Of a DNA stretch of 64,000 nucleotides, positions 38,489 through 47,879 are shown in pieces; the stretch's first letter is position 1, and every line of letters begins with the position of its first letter. The position numbers and the translations under genes were made by a program. The stretch is from Eubacteriaceae bacterium (lineage in GTDB: Bacteria; Bacillota; Clostridia; Lachnospirales; Lachnospiraceae): the NCBI GenBank assembly GCA_902362455.1, contig CABIWJ010000002.1, forward strand, positions 1 through 64,000, in the 5' to 3' direction. The notes under the pieces were generated by a model. The model made no database searches. It saw only the letters and a list, made by a program, of their open reading frames with translations, and had not been told where the DNA came from.

Positions 38489-38615
38489 GACAAGGGTAAA
38501 TTATTAAGTATGGAATAATACTGAATATATCTTAAGGCACATTGTGTCTTAGAAAACCAGATTAATATGAACAGATTACCCATAGAAAATTTGAAGAAAT
38601 GAGGATTATTAAGGA

Positions 38616-39959
38616 ATGAGCGATTACGCAATTAAAGTTACAAACTTAAATAAAGTATATAAATTGTATGACAAACCAACACTAAGATTTAAAGAGGCAT
38701 TAAGCATTACAAAGAAGCAGTATCATAAAGACTTTGTGGCTTTAAATGATATATCATTTGAGATTAAGAAAGGTGAGATGCTTGGTATCATTGGTAAGAA
38801 TGGTGCCGGTAAGTCTACCGTTCTTAAGATTATAACAGGTGTTCTTACTCCTACTTCAGGAAAAGTGGAAATCAATGGTAAGATATCAGCTCTCTTAGAG
38901 TTAGGAGCAGGTTTTAATCCTGAATATACAGGACTTGAAAATGTATACCTTAATGGTACAATGATAGGATTTACCAGAGAAGAGATGGATAATAAGATTG
39001 ATGATATAATTTCTTTTGCCGATATCGGTGATTTCATCAACCAGCCGGTAAAGACATATTCAAGTGGTATGTTTGCAAGACTTGCATTTGCTGTTGCTAT
39101 TAATGTAGAACCGGACATTCTTATTGTCGATGAGGCACTTTCTGTAGGAGATGTGTTCTTTCAGGCTAAGTGTTATAAGAAGTTAGAGGACCTTAAGAAC
39201 TCGGGTAAGACAATATTATTTGTAACACATGATATGGGAAGTGTTATGAAATATTGTAACAGGGCAATCATATTTAATCATGGTTCAATAGTCGCAGAGG
39301 GCGAACCCGCCGAGATGATAGACATTTATAAGAAAATATTAGTAGGTCAGTTTGACGGCGAGCAGAAAGAAAATGATGTGGCAGACAATGAAGCCGTAAG
39401 TAGTGATGTTGATGCTCTTATTAATAAAGAAACTCCAACAGAGATGATGGATAGTGCTAAGAAAAAGAAACAGCAGGATATCACTAACTGGAAAGAGTAT
39501 ATGCTCATTAATCCTAATAGTCAGATATATGGTGATAAGCGAGCCGAAATAATTGATTTTGGTATATTTGATGATGAGGGACAGGTAACTAATACGGTTT
39601 ATAAGTTCAAAGATTTCTCATTGAAAATGAAGATTAAGTTTAATGAGACAATAGAAAATCCTATTTTTGCATTCAGTTTTAAAGATATTAAAGGTACAGA
39701 ATTAACAGGTACTAATACAATTATCGAGAAAGTTGATACCGGAACTGTGAAAAAAGGGCAGATTGTAGAGATAGAATTTAAACAGAATATGATATTACAG
39801 GGTGGACAGTATCTGTTACTTCTAGGCTGTACAGGTTACGAGAAAGATAATCTTGTCGTATATAACAGATTGTATGATATATGTTGTGTAAATGTCATAT
39901 CTGATAGAACAACAGTAGGATATTTCGATATGAATTCTAAGGTAACATATAATAAATAG
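38616..39959 (+). CDS. wzt: Polysaccharide ABC exporter ATPase with C-terminal recognition domain (Wzt-type)
   Basis: The 447-residue protein has Walker A IIGKNGAGKST, signature YSSGMFARLAFA, Walker B ILIVDEALSVGD and the switch region VTHDMGSVM. After about residue 285 it carries a beta-sandwich domain (AEIIDFGIFDDEGQ … LKMKIKFNETI) like the Wzt C-terminal domain, which in Gram-negatives binds a capped polysaccharide end. This links well with the WbdD-like capping protein encoded 3 kb further on. Confidence 0.93.
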   Translation: MSDYAIKVTNLNKVYKLYDKPTLRFKEALSITKKQYHKDFVALNDISFEIKKGEMLGIIGKNGAGKSTVLKIITGVLTPTSGKVEINGKISALLELGAGFNPEYTGLENVYLNGTMIGFTREEMDNKIDDIISFADIGDFINQPVKTYSSGMFARLAFAVAINVEPDILIVDEALSVGDVFFQAKCYKKLEDLKNSGKTILFVTHDMGSVMKYCNRAIIFNHGSIVAEGEPAEMIDIYKKILVGQFDGEQKENDVADNEAVSSDVDALINKETPTEMMDSAKKKKQQDITNWKEYMLINPNSQIYGDKRAEIIDFGIFDDEGQVTNTVYKFKDFSLKMKIKFNETIENPIFAFSFKDIKGTELTGTNTIIEKVDTGTVKKGQIVEIEFKQNMILQGGQYLLLLGCTGYEKDNLVVYNRLYDICCVNVISDRTTVGYFDMNSKVTYNK

Positions 39960-39986
39960 AGTTAGAAAGCTCAGAAACGAGGAATT

Positions 39987-42900
39987 ATGTCTAAGATAAA
40001 GAAAACATTAGCGATTACAAAAAGATGTATAAAAGAGCCTAAATTAATCGGTAAGGGCTTTCAATACATAAGAGTAAATGGTATACATGGTATTAAGGCA
40101 AAGGTTAATTCAAAGATTAACCCTGCCGTTACTGAGAAGATAACAGAAGTTAAGCCATCTGAACCCAATGTACAATATGACAGTGATATTAAGTTTTCTA
40201 TTGTTATGCCGGTATATAATGTTGAGATAAAATGGTTAGAGAAAGCTATTGAATCAGTAAAGAGACAGAATTATGTTAACTGGGAAATCTGTATGGCTGA
40301 TGACTGTTCAACTAAAGAAGGTGTAAGAGAGTACTTAAAGAGTGTTGAAAGTGATAAGATTAAAGTAGCTTATTTAGAAAAGAATCAGGGTATATCAGGA
40401 GCAAGTAATGCAGCTGCAGCACTTGCAACAGGTGATTATATTGTACTTATGGATAATGATGATGCCATTACTTATGATGCGTTATATGAATTCTTAAGAA
40501 AGATTAAGGAGACAGATGCGGACATAGTATATAGCGACCAGAATATAATTGATGAATTCGATAATGGACGTGAACCACTTCATAAACCTGACTGGTCACC
40601 TGATTTATTCTTAAGCCAGATGTATATCGGACATCTCTTAGGCTTTAAGAAGAGTCTGTTTGATTTAGTAGGAGGCTTTAGAACAGAATTCAACGGAAGC
40701 CAGGATTATGACCTCGTGCTTAGAATGATTGAACATACAGATAAGATAGAGCATGTATCAAAAGTTCTATATGGCTGGAGAGATTTACCAAGTTCAACGG
40801 CAACTAATCCGGGTTCAAAACCATATGCACAGACAGCAGGTCTTAATGCAATACAGTCACATTTAGACAGAATATATGGAGAGGGCAAGGCAACAGCTTT
40901 AGAGACAGAAGATTTATTTGTATATGATGTAAGATATCATTATGATGTGATGCCTAAAGTATCTGTTATAATTCCTACAAAGGACCATGTTGATTTACTT
41001 AAACAGGATATTGATTCAATAGAAGAGCTTACAACATATAAAGATTATGAAATAATTGTCTTAGATAATAATTCCGAGAAAGAGGAATCATTTAAGTATT
41101 TTGAAGAAGTACAGAAACAGTATTCAAATGTAACAGTTCATAAGGCAGCATTTGGATTCAACTGGTCTAAACTTAATAACTACGGAATGACTCTTGCTAA
41201 GGGTGATGTATATGTATTTATGAATAATGATATGAAACTGATTACACCTGACTGGTTAGAGAGATTAGCTGAAAAGGCAATGAGAGATGATGTCGGTATT
41301 GTGGGCGGACTTCTCTTATATGAAGATGATACAATTCAGCATGCAGGCGTGGTAGTCGGTATTCAGGGCTGGGCAGACCATATTTATAAAGGAATGAAAC
41401 CGGTACACTATGGTTCGCCATATGTATCACCTATGGTTACTAGAAATGTAACAGCATGTACAGGTGCTTTGATGGCAATATCGAAAAAGGTAATTGAAAG
41501 AATCGGTGGTTTTGATGAAGATTTCATTATCTGCGGAAGTGATATCGAGATATGTATCAGAGCATATTTAAGAGGATATGTTAATATTTACGACCCACAT
41601 ATTAAGTTATATCATTATGAATCAAAGAGCAGAGATTCATATATTCCTGAAGTGGATTTTGAAATGTCTGCATTTGCATACAGGACATACAGAGAAGAGG
41701 GTGATCCATATTATAACTGTAATTTAGATTATAATTTAACAACACCAACTGTAACTAATAGAAATCAATTTGTAAAAATGGAAAGTGACGTTATGAGAAG
41801 CATAAATGAAAAAAATTCAGGCACAAAGATGCCAGAGTCAGAAGTAGCAATAGCAGAGATTTTGAAATATGAATTCAGAAAGTCAGATTTTAGTGAGAAA
41901 AGAATAAACCTCTTAGTACCATCAATTAATCCTGAGCATGTATTTGGCGGAATCTCAACAGCCCTTAAGTTCTTCGAGAAACTTATCGAAGAATCAGGAT
42001 ATTGCAGCAGAATTATTCTTACTGATGCAACACCATCGAGAACAGCCCTTAAACAGTATAAGGATAAATATACTTATGTAAAAGCAAGCAAAGACAGTGA
42101 TGCAAGACATCAGATAGTAGGCTACAGTGACAGGTATATGCAGAGTATTCCTGTATCTGAAAATGATTACTTTATGTTCACAGGCTGGTGGACAGCGTAT
42201 TGCACACAGGAAGCATATCTTGAATTCACTAAGGAGACGGGAATTAAACCTAACAAATTCATTAATTTTATACAGGATTATGAACCAGGCTTCTATCCTT
42301 GGTCAAGCAGATATCTTTTAGCAGATTCAACATACAGAAATGAATATCCACAGTTAGCGGTATTTAACAGTAAGTTATTACACGAATTCTTTATACAGAA
42401 TGGTTATTCATTCTATAAAGAATATGAATTTGATCCTGTATTAAATGGTAAATTAAAAGAGATTCTTGAGAAAAACTTCGGTAAAGTCAATAAGAAGAAA
42501 CAGATTCTCGTATATGGCAGACCATCAGTAGACAGAAATGCATTCTCGATAGTAGTATCTTCACTTAAGAAATGGGTAGAAAACCAGAAAGATATAGAAG
42601 AGTGGGAGATTTTATCAGCAGGAGAATATCATCTTCCTGTAGATTTAGGCAGAGGCAAAGAGTTAGTTTCAGTTGGTAAACTTACAATTGAGCAATATGC
42701 ACAGACAATGTTAGACACATATGCAGGTATATCGCTTATGTCTTCACCACATCCAAGTTATCCACCACTTGAGATGTCAGTATTTGGTATAAAAGTAATA
42801 ACAAATAATTATTCAAATAAAGACTTATCATCATTTAACAGTAATATTACTTCAGTGGCAAGTGCTAGTCCAAGTGTAATTGCTGCTAAATTAAATGAGA

Positions 42901-43007
42901 TTTGTGATGGATATTCTAAAGAAGTGGAAATTAAGAATGAGAATCCTGATTATATTGAAAATACTCACGTATTTGATTTCATAAGTGATATAATTAAAGA
43001 ACTTTAA
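39987..43007 (+). CDS. Three-domain glycosyltransferase (GT2-GT2-WsaF-like)
   Basis: The 1006-residue protein has a first GT2 domain (about 67-300: SIVMPVYNVEIKWLEKAIE, the LMDNDDAI metal motif) and a second GT2 domain (about 320-590: VSVIIPTKDHVDLLKQDI, FMNNDMKL, GSDIEICIRAYLRGY). Its C-terminal GT-B part (about 645-1000: INLLVPSINPEHVFGGIST, FINFIQDYEPGFYPWSS, ILVYGRPSVDRNAFS) resembles the rhamnosyltransferase WsaF of S-layer glycan synthesis. Such fusions build the repeating backbone, here probably of rhamnose. Cytoplasmic, at the membrane face. Confidence 0.88.
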   Translation: MSKIKKTLAITKRCIKEPKLIGKGFQYIRVNGIHGIKAKVNSKINPAVTEKITEVKPSEPNVQYDSDIKFSIVMPVYNVEIKWLEKAIESVKRQNYVNWEICMADDCSTKEGVREYLKSVESDKIKVAYLEKNQGISGASNAAAALATGDYIVLMDNDDAITYDALYEFLRKIKETDADIVYSDQNIIDEFDNGREPLHKPDWSPDLFLSQMYIGHLLGFKKSLFDLVGGFRTEFNGSQDYDLVLRMIEHTDKIEHVSKVLYGWRDLPSSTATNPGSKPYAQTAGLNAIQSHLDRIYGEGKATALETEDLFVYDVRYHYDVMPKVSVIIPTKDHVDLLKQDIDSIEELTTYKDYEIIVLDNNSEKEESFKYFEEVQKQYSNVTVHKAAFGFNWSKLNNYGMTLAKGDVYVFMNNDMKLITPDWLERLAEKAMRDDVGIVGGLLLYEDDTIQHAGVVVGIQGWADHIYKGMKPVHYGSPYVSPMVTRNVTACTGALMAISKKVIERIGGFDEDFIICGSDIEICIRAYLRGYVNIYDPHIKLYHYESKSRDSYIPEVDFEMSAFAYRTYREEGDPYYNCNLDYNLTTPTVTNRNQFVKMESDVMRSINEKNSGTKMPESEVAIAEILKYEFRKSDFSEKRINLLVPSINPEHVFGGISTALKFFEKLIEESGYCSRIILTDATPSRTALKQYKDKYTYVKASKDSDARHQIVGYSDRYMQSIPVSENDYFMFTGWWTAYCTQEAYLEFTKETGIKPNKFINFIQDYEPGFYPWSSRYLLADSTYRNEYPQLAVFNSKLLHEFFIQNGYSFYKEYEFDPVLNGKLKEILEKNFGKVNKKKQILVYGRPSVDRNAFSIVVSSLKKWVENQKDIEEWEILSAGEYHLPVDLGRGKELVSVGKLTIEQYAQTMLDTYAGISLMSSPHPSYPPLEMSVFGIKVITNNYSNKDLSSFNSNITSVASASPSVIAAKLNEICDGYSKEVEIKNENPDYIENTHVFDFISDIIKEL

Positions 43008-43029
43008 TAACAAAAATTTTAATAATAAA

Positions 43030-43078
43030 AAGTATTTGCTACACTTGCATACAGCATTATGTGTAGCATTAACTTTTA
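43030..43078 (+). other. Intergenic hairpin between glycosyltransferase and capping gene
   Basis: AAAAGT…GCTACACttGCAT pairs imperfectly with TATGTGTAGC…ACTTTT. The following T run is short, so it may be an attenuator or processing stem rather than a full stop. Confidence 0.5.
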
Positions 43079-43122
43079 ACACTTTAATCATTTGAAAATA
43101 TAAAGGAAAGGCAAGTTATTGT

Positions 43123-45261
43123 ATGGAAAAAGTAGGAAATGTTCAACTGAATTATGAATATTATAGTGGTACTGACGATTATAGTGATGGTGCAATTGAA
43201 TTAGAATTATTAGATTATGTTAAGAGTGATAAAAGCATAATGGAAATACTTAAGAATGATAACAGATGGCCTATTCTTTATCATTTATCACCAGTAAGAA
43301 AGAATATATTAGAATGGTATCCATTCGATAAAAATGAGGAAGCTTTAGAGATAGGTTCGGGTTGTGGCGCTGTAACAGGTGCATTATGTGAAAAACTTAA
43401 ATCAGTAACCTGTATCGAATTATCTAAGACAAGGTCCTTAATAAATGCCAACAGAAATAAAGAATATGATAATCTTGAAATTATGGTTGGTAACTTTAAT
43501 GACATTAAAATTGAGAAGAAATACAAATATATAACACTTATCGGTGTGCTTGAATATTCAGCATATTATACGGATACTAAGAATCCTTTTGTGGATTTCT
43601 TAAAGAGAATTAAGAATTATCTAAAGCCTGATGGTAAATTATTAATTGCCATAGAGAATAAATATGGACTTAAGTATTTCGCAGGTGCATGTGAAGATCA
43701 TACAGGAAGAATGTATGATGGAATTGAAGGATATATTAATTCTGATGCAAAAGTCAGAACATTTTCTAAGAATGAATTAGAGAATATAATTAAGGAAGCA
43801 GGATATGATGATGTGAATTTCTACTATCCTTTCCCGGATTATAAATTACCTACACAGATATATTCTCCGGAATTCCTGCCTGATGGTAAAGATCTTGTAT
43901 GTAGTTTAGATTGTTATGATAATAACAGAGTCAGAGTATTTGATGAAACGGTGGCATTTGAAAATATTATAGATGCAGGAATGTTTGAATTTTTCTCAAA
44001 TTCTTATTTCATAGAAGTAGGTCAGAAAGAAAATAAGGAATTCTCTAAATTTACTAAGGAAAGAAAAGAAGAATTCCAGATAGAAACAGGTATATATCAT
44101 TCAGATAATGAAAGATACGTTGTAAAACGCGGGCTTAATGAAAAGAGTAAGCCACATGTTATGAAAATGTTTGATATATATGAAGAATATAACAGTAAAG
44201 GCATTACTAACCTAAATAAATGCGAAAAATACGGCGATGAAGGATTAAGATTTGAATTCTTAAAGGGTGAGAGTCTTAACAACAGCCTTGTAAATGCTGT
44301 TATGAAAAGAGACAAGTCATTATGTAAAAAATTAATTAATGAATATAAAAATGTTGTTAATAACATTACTGATAAATTAGGAACAGAAGAATTTGATAAT
44401 AATGAACAATTTACAAGTGTCTTTGGTGATGCTAAGGAATTAGTAGGAACTGAAGCGTGCAAAGATATTGTATTTGACCTGATTTTTGAGAATCTTATTG
44501 ATAATAAAGGACAATACAGTGTTATTGATTATGAATGGTGTTTTGATTTCGCGGTTCCTGTTGAGTTTATTATGTTCAGGGCGATGTGGGGCTTTTATTC
44601 CACACATGGCAGACTTATGGACGGATTTATGACATTAGAAGAGATAATGGATATAGCAGGAATCCAGGAGGACAGGGCAGAGATTTACAAACGCCTTAAT
44701 AATAATTTCATAGAATATGTCTATGGTAAGGAAAGTTATCAGAGTATTTTATCCGCATATAAGAAGATAAATGCAGATATTTTAAATTCTTCAATTAAAG
44801 ACAGTATTTTAAATTATGCCTATATGAAATTAGGATATACCGAAAATGAGAATTTTAAATATGAAAAGAAGATATTAGAAAATATCATTTCAGTTATGAA
44901 TGAACATAGTGAATTATATGATGATGCAAATAAATTTTTTAAGACTACTGAAAAACTTGCTAAACAGGGTGCTAAACAGAATAAATTATTTCTTGGAAGT
45001 GAAATCTTCTGCACTGAGCTAACGAACTGTTTAGAGGACTTAAATAATACAATTACTTATTATAAAGAAATGGCATCGAAAAAAGATAAGATATGTACTG
45101 AACTGATAAGTAAGAAAAATGATATTGATGAAGAGAATAAAAGATTACAGGACGAGTTAGAAAAAGTACATCAGGAATTAGATTATATAAAATCTACTAA
45201 GGTTTACAGATATGGTCTTAAGAATAAAGTAGATAAATATAAGGAGCAGTCTGGTAATTAA
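43123..45261 (+). CDS. Methyltransferase-kinase-coiled-coil protein, WbdD-like chain terminator candidate
   Basis: The 712-residue protein has a class I SAM methyltransferase domain (about 50-260; motif I LEIGSGCGAVTG at 75-86) and a kinase-like domain (about 300-560). The latter has a putative ATP Lys335 (YVVKRG), a catalytic-loop-like FDLIFENLID (451-460) and a metal site IDYEW (468-472). The C-terminus is a coiled coil (about 640-712, KRLQDELEKVHQELDYI). The order methyltransferase, kinase, coiled coil is that of WbdD, which ends O9a chains with a methyl-phosphate cap and measures length by its coiled coil. Presence beside Wzm/Wzt supports this; substrate and activity are inferred. Confidence 0.75.
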   Translation: MEKVGNVQLNYEYYSGTDDYSDGAIELELLDYVKSDKSIMEILKNDNRWPILYHLSPVRKNILEWYPFDKNEEALEIGSGCGAVTGALCEKLKSVTCIELSKTRSLINANRNKEYDNLEIMVGNFNDIKIEKKYKYITLIGVLEYSAYYTDTKNPFVDFLKRIKNYLKPDGKLLIAIENKYGLKYFAGACEDHTGRMYDGIEGYINSDAKVRTFSKNELENIIKEAGYDDVNFYYPFPDYKLPTQIYSPEFLPDGKDLVCSLDCYDNNRVRVFDETVAFENIIDAGMFEFFSNSYFIEVGQKENKEFSKFTKERKEEFQIETGIYHSDNERYVVKRGLNEKSKPHVMKMFDIYEEYNSKGITNLNKCEKYGDEGLRFEFLKGESLNNSLVNAVMKRDKSLCKKLINEYKNVVNNITDKLGTEEFDNNEQFTSVFGDAKELVGTEACKDIVFDLIFENLIDNKGQYSVIDYEWCFDFAVPVEFIMFRAMWGFYSTHGRLMDGFMTLEEIMDIAGIQEDRAEIYKRLNNNFIEYVYGKESYQSILSAYKKINADILNSSIKDSILNYAYMKLGYTENENFKYEKKILENIISVMNEHSELYDDANKFFKTTEKLAKQGAKQNKLFLGSEIFCTELTNCLEDLNNTITYYKEMASKKDKICTELISKKNDIDEENKRLQDELEKVHQELDYIKSTKVYRYGLKNKVDKYKEQSGN

Positions 45262-45287
45262 GTATAACTAATCATACGGAGGCAGAA

Positions 45288-46265
45288 GTGAAAGAAAAAG
45301 TAACAGTAGTAATACCAAACTATAACGGAATTAAATATGTAGATAAATGCCTTGATTCGCTTAAGAAACAGACATATAAGGAATTCAAAGTTATCATTAT
45401 AGATAATGCATCTACTGATGGAAGTCTTGAGTTGATTGAAGAAAATTATGAAGAATTTGAGCTTGTGAAAAATAGCATTAATACAGGCTTTTGTAAAGCT
45501 GTTAATCAGGGAATTGAAATTGCTGATACAGAATATGTATTATTGCTTAATAATGATACAGAGTTAGATGATAATTTCCTGACAGAAATAGTTGAGACTA
45601 TGGAAAAATCAGATAATATATTCTCAGTAAGCAGTAAAATGATTAGTTACCACGACAGAGATATTTTAGATGATGCAGGTGATGGTTATACAATTCTTGG
45701 CTGGCAGTATCAGAGAGGTGTAGGACAGAGTAGTAAGGGATATACTAAAGAGTGTGACGTTTTTACTGCATGCGCCGGAGCCGCATTATATAGAAGAAAT
45801 ATATTTAATAAAATAGGTGTATTTGATGAAATGCATTTTGCTTATATGGAAGATATAGACGTCGGTTATCGTGCAAGAATCAATGGTTACAGAAATGTAT
45901 ATTGTCCTAAGGCAATAGTTTATCATATCGGAAGTGCAACAAGTGGCTCTAAATATAATTCATTCAAGGTTAAACTTGCAGCAAGAAATAATATATTTCT
46001 AATATATAAGAATATGCCTGCACTCCAGATTATAATAAACAGTCCATCTATTATTCTTGGATTACTTATTAAGTATATGTTCTTTAAGAAAATTGGTTTT
46101 GCAAAAGACTATAAAGATGGAATAAAAGAGGGAATAAGAAAGACATATAAATTAAAAAAAGTATGTTATAAACCTGAAAATCTGAATAATTATATAAGAA
46201 TTGAACTTGAACTTATAGTAAATACATTTGAGTATGTTTTCGATTATGTGAAAAGACATATTTAG
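45288..46265 (+). CDS. Family 2 glycosyltransferase (rhamnosyltransferase-like)
   Basis: The 325-residue GT-A enzyme starts at GTG with GGAGG upstream. Motifs are TVVIPNYNGIKYVDKCLDSL, NASTDGS, the LLNNDTEL metal site, and AGAALYRRNIFNKIGVFDE followed by YMEDIDVGYRARINGY. This is the WbbL/RfbF type, often transferring rhamnose from dTDP-rhamnose. It follows the capping gene by 26 bp and is the last gene before a new promoter. Confidence 0.9.
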   Translation: MKEKVTVVIPNYNGIKYVDKCLDSLKKQTYKEFKVIIIDNASTDGSLELIEENYEEFELVKNSINTGFCKAVNQGIEIADTEYVLLLNNDTELDDNFLTEIVETMEKSDNIFSVSSKMISYHDRDILDDAGDGYTILGWQYQRGVGQSSKGYTKECDVFTACAGAALYRRNIFNKIGVFDEMHFAYMEDIDVGYRARINGYRNVYCPKAIVYHIGSATSGSKYNSFKVKLAARNNIFLIYKNMPALQIIINSPSIILGLLIKYMFFKKIGFAKDYKDGIKEGIRKTYKLKKVCYKPENLNNYIRIELELIVNTFEYVFDYVKRHI

Positions 46266-46346
46266 AATAAAATATAAAAGTAATGTAAATATATAAAGTG
46301 ATAAAAAGACATATGTAAAAATAATGTAAATATAATATTTTAATAA

Positions 46347-46375
46347 TTGATATTTTAAAAATGATGTAGTATTAT
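46347..46375 (+). promoter_or_regulatory. Promoter before the priming transferase gene
   Basis: TTGATA (46347-46352), 17 bp, TATTAT (46370-46375). Just upstream an AT-rich unit of about 50 bp ('aagacatat … taatgtaaatat') is roughly duplicated. Confidence 0.55.
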
Positions 46376-46449
46376 AAGTAAACATAGTTTTGACTGTATA
46401 AATCAGGAAAAACTCCATAATTGTATGTAAATTGATTAGGAGACTTATT

Positions 46450-47853
46450 GTGATAAGAGATAACCAGAAATATTTTAACAGATTACACGTAATAATAGAT
46501 TTATTTGTAGTAGAGTCCTCATATCTTGCAGCGTGGTATCTGAAATTCAAAACACCAATATTCGAACATGAATCAGGCAGACTCTCATTCGATACTTATA
46601 TGCGAGCATCGTGGTTCATTGTTCCCTTATATATGTTATTATACTTAGCATTTCATCTGTATACTTCTAAGCGTGTACAGGGCAGAAGAATGGAATTCGG
46701 CAATATATTGAAAGCTAATGTATTAGGTCTGATGATAGTTCTTACAGTATTGTATATTACGCGGCAACATTATTTTTCAAGAGAGATGTTATTCATATTC
46801 TTTGCGATTAACATGTTGATAGAAGTATTAGTCAGATCATTTATAAGATTTCTTCTTCATATGATGCGAAAGAGTGGGTTTAATAAGAAACATATTCTGC
46901 TAGTCGGATACAGTCGTGCAGCAGAATCATATATTGACAGAATTAAAGCATTTCCACAATGGGGATATGAAGTGAAGGGTATTCTTGATGACAATGTGGA
47001 GATAGGAACTAACTATAATGGAGTTAAAGTTATAGGTAAGACTGATACTCTGTTAGAACTTTTAGCAGAAAATGATTTAGATGAAATAGCTATTACACTC
47101 GGACTTAATGAATATAGCAAGTTAGCTAAATTAGTTAATCTGTGTGAAAAATCAGGTGTTCATACACAATTTGTGCCGGATTATAACAATATTATTCCAT
47201 CAAGACCTTATACAGAAGATCTTATGGGACTCCCAGTTATCAATATAAGATATGTACCTTTATCAAATACATTTAATGCATTGATAAAGAGAGTATTTGA
47301 TATAGTATTTTCGGGTATTGGAATTGTTGTATTATCACCATTATTACTTATTATAGCATGCGCTGTTAAATTCACTTCAAAAGGACCACTTATTTTCAAA
47401 CAGGAGAGAGTCGGACTTAGAAATGAGCCTTTTATGATGTATAAATTCCGTTCCATGAGAGTTCAGGACGAGAAAGAAGAGAAGAAAGCATGGACTGTTA
47501 AAGATGATCCGAGAGTAACTAAAGTTGGTAAGTTTTTGAGAAAGACAAGTCTTGATGAATTGCCACAGTTGTTTAATATATTTAAAGGTGAGATGAGTAT
47601 TGTAGGTCCAAGACCGGAGAGACCATATTTTGTAGAGAAGTTTAAGGAAGAGATTCCAAGATATATGGTCAAACATCAGGTAAGACCTGGACTTACGGGA
47701 TGGGCACAGGTCAATGGGTATCGTGGAGATACTTCAATCAAGAAGAGAATCGAATACGATTTATATTATATTGAGAACTGGACATTCGGCTTTGACATAA
47801 AGATAATGTTTATGACGATATTTAAAGGCTTCGTAAATAAAAATGCTTATTAG
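46450..47853 (+). CDS. Polyprenyl glycosylphosphotransferase (priming enzyme, WbaP/WcaJ type)
   Basis: GGAGA stands 6 bp before GTG 46450, which I take as the start (467 residues) over an upstream TTG. There are four N-terminal membrane helices, a Rossmann-like CoA-binding middle domain (HILLVGYSRAAESYIDRI) and the catalytic bacterial sugar transferase domain. The latter carries KRVFDIVFSGIGIVVLSPLLL, FKQERVG, MYKFRSM, RKTSLDELPQLFN and MSIVGPRPERP. It transfers a sugar-1-phosphate to undecaprenyl phosphate, the first step of the surface polymer. Confidence 0.96.
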   Translation: MIRDNQKYFNRLHVIIDLFVVESSYLAAWYLKFKTPIFEHESGRLSFDTYMRASWFIVPLYMLLYLAFHLYTSKRVQGRRMEFGNILKANVLGLMIVLTVLYITRQHYFSREMLFIFFAINMLIEVLVRSFIRFLLHMMRKSGFNKKHILLVGYSRAAESYIDRIKAFPQWGYEVKGILDDNVEIGTNYNGVKVIGKTDTLLELLAENDLDEIAITLGLNEYSKLAKLVNLCEKSGVHTQFVPDYNNIIPSRPYTEDLMGLPVINIRYVPLSNTFNALIKRVFDIVFSGIGIVVLSPLLLIIACAVKFTSKGPLIFKQERVGLRNEPFMMYKFRSMRVQDEKEEKKAWTVKDDPRVTKVGKFLRKTSLDELPQLFNIFKGEMSIVGPRPERPYFVEKFKEEIPRYMVKHQVRPGLTGWAQVNGYRGDTSIKKRIEYDLYYIENWTFGFDIKIMFMTIFKGFVNKNAY

Positions 47854-47879
47854 AAAAATTTAGTGAAAGGTACAGTGAT

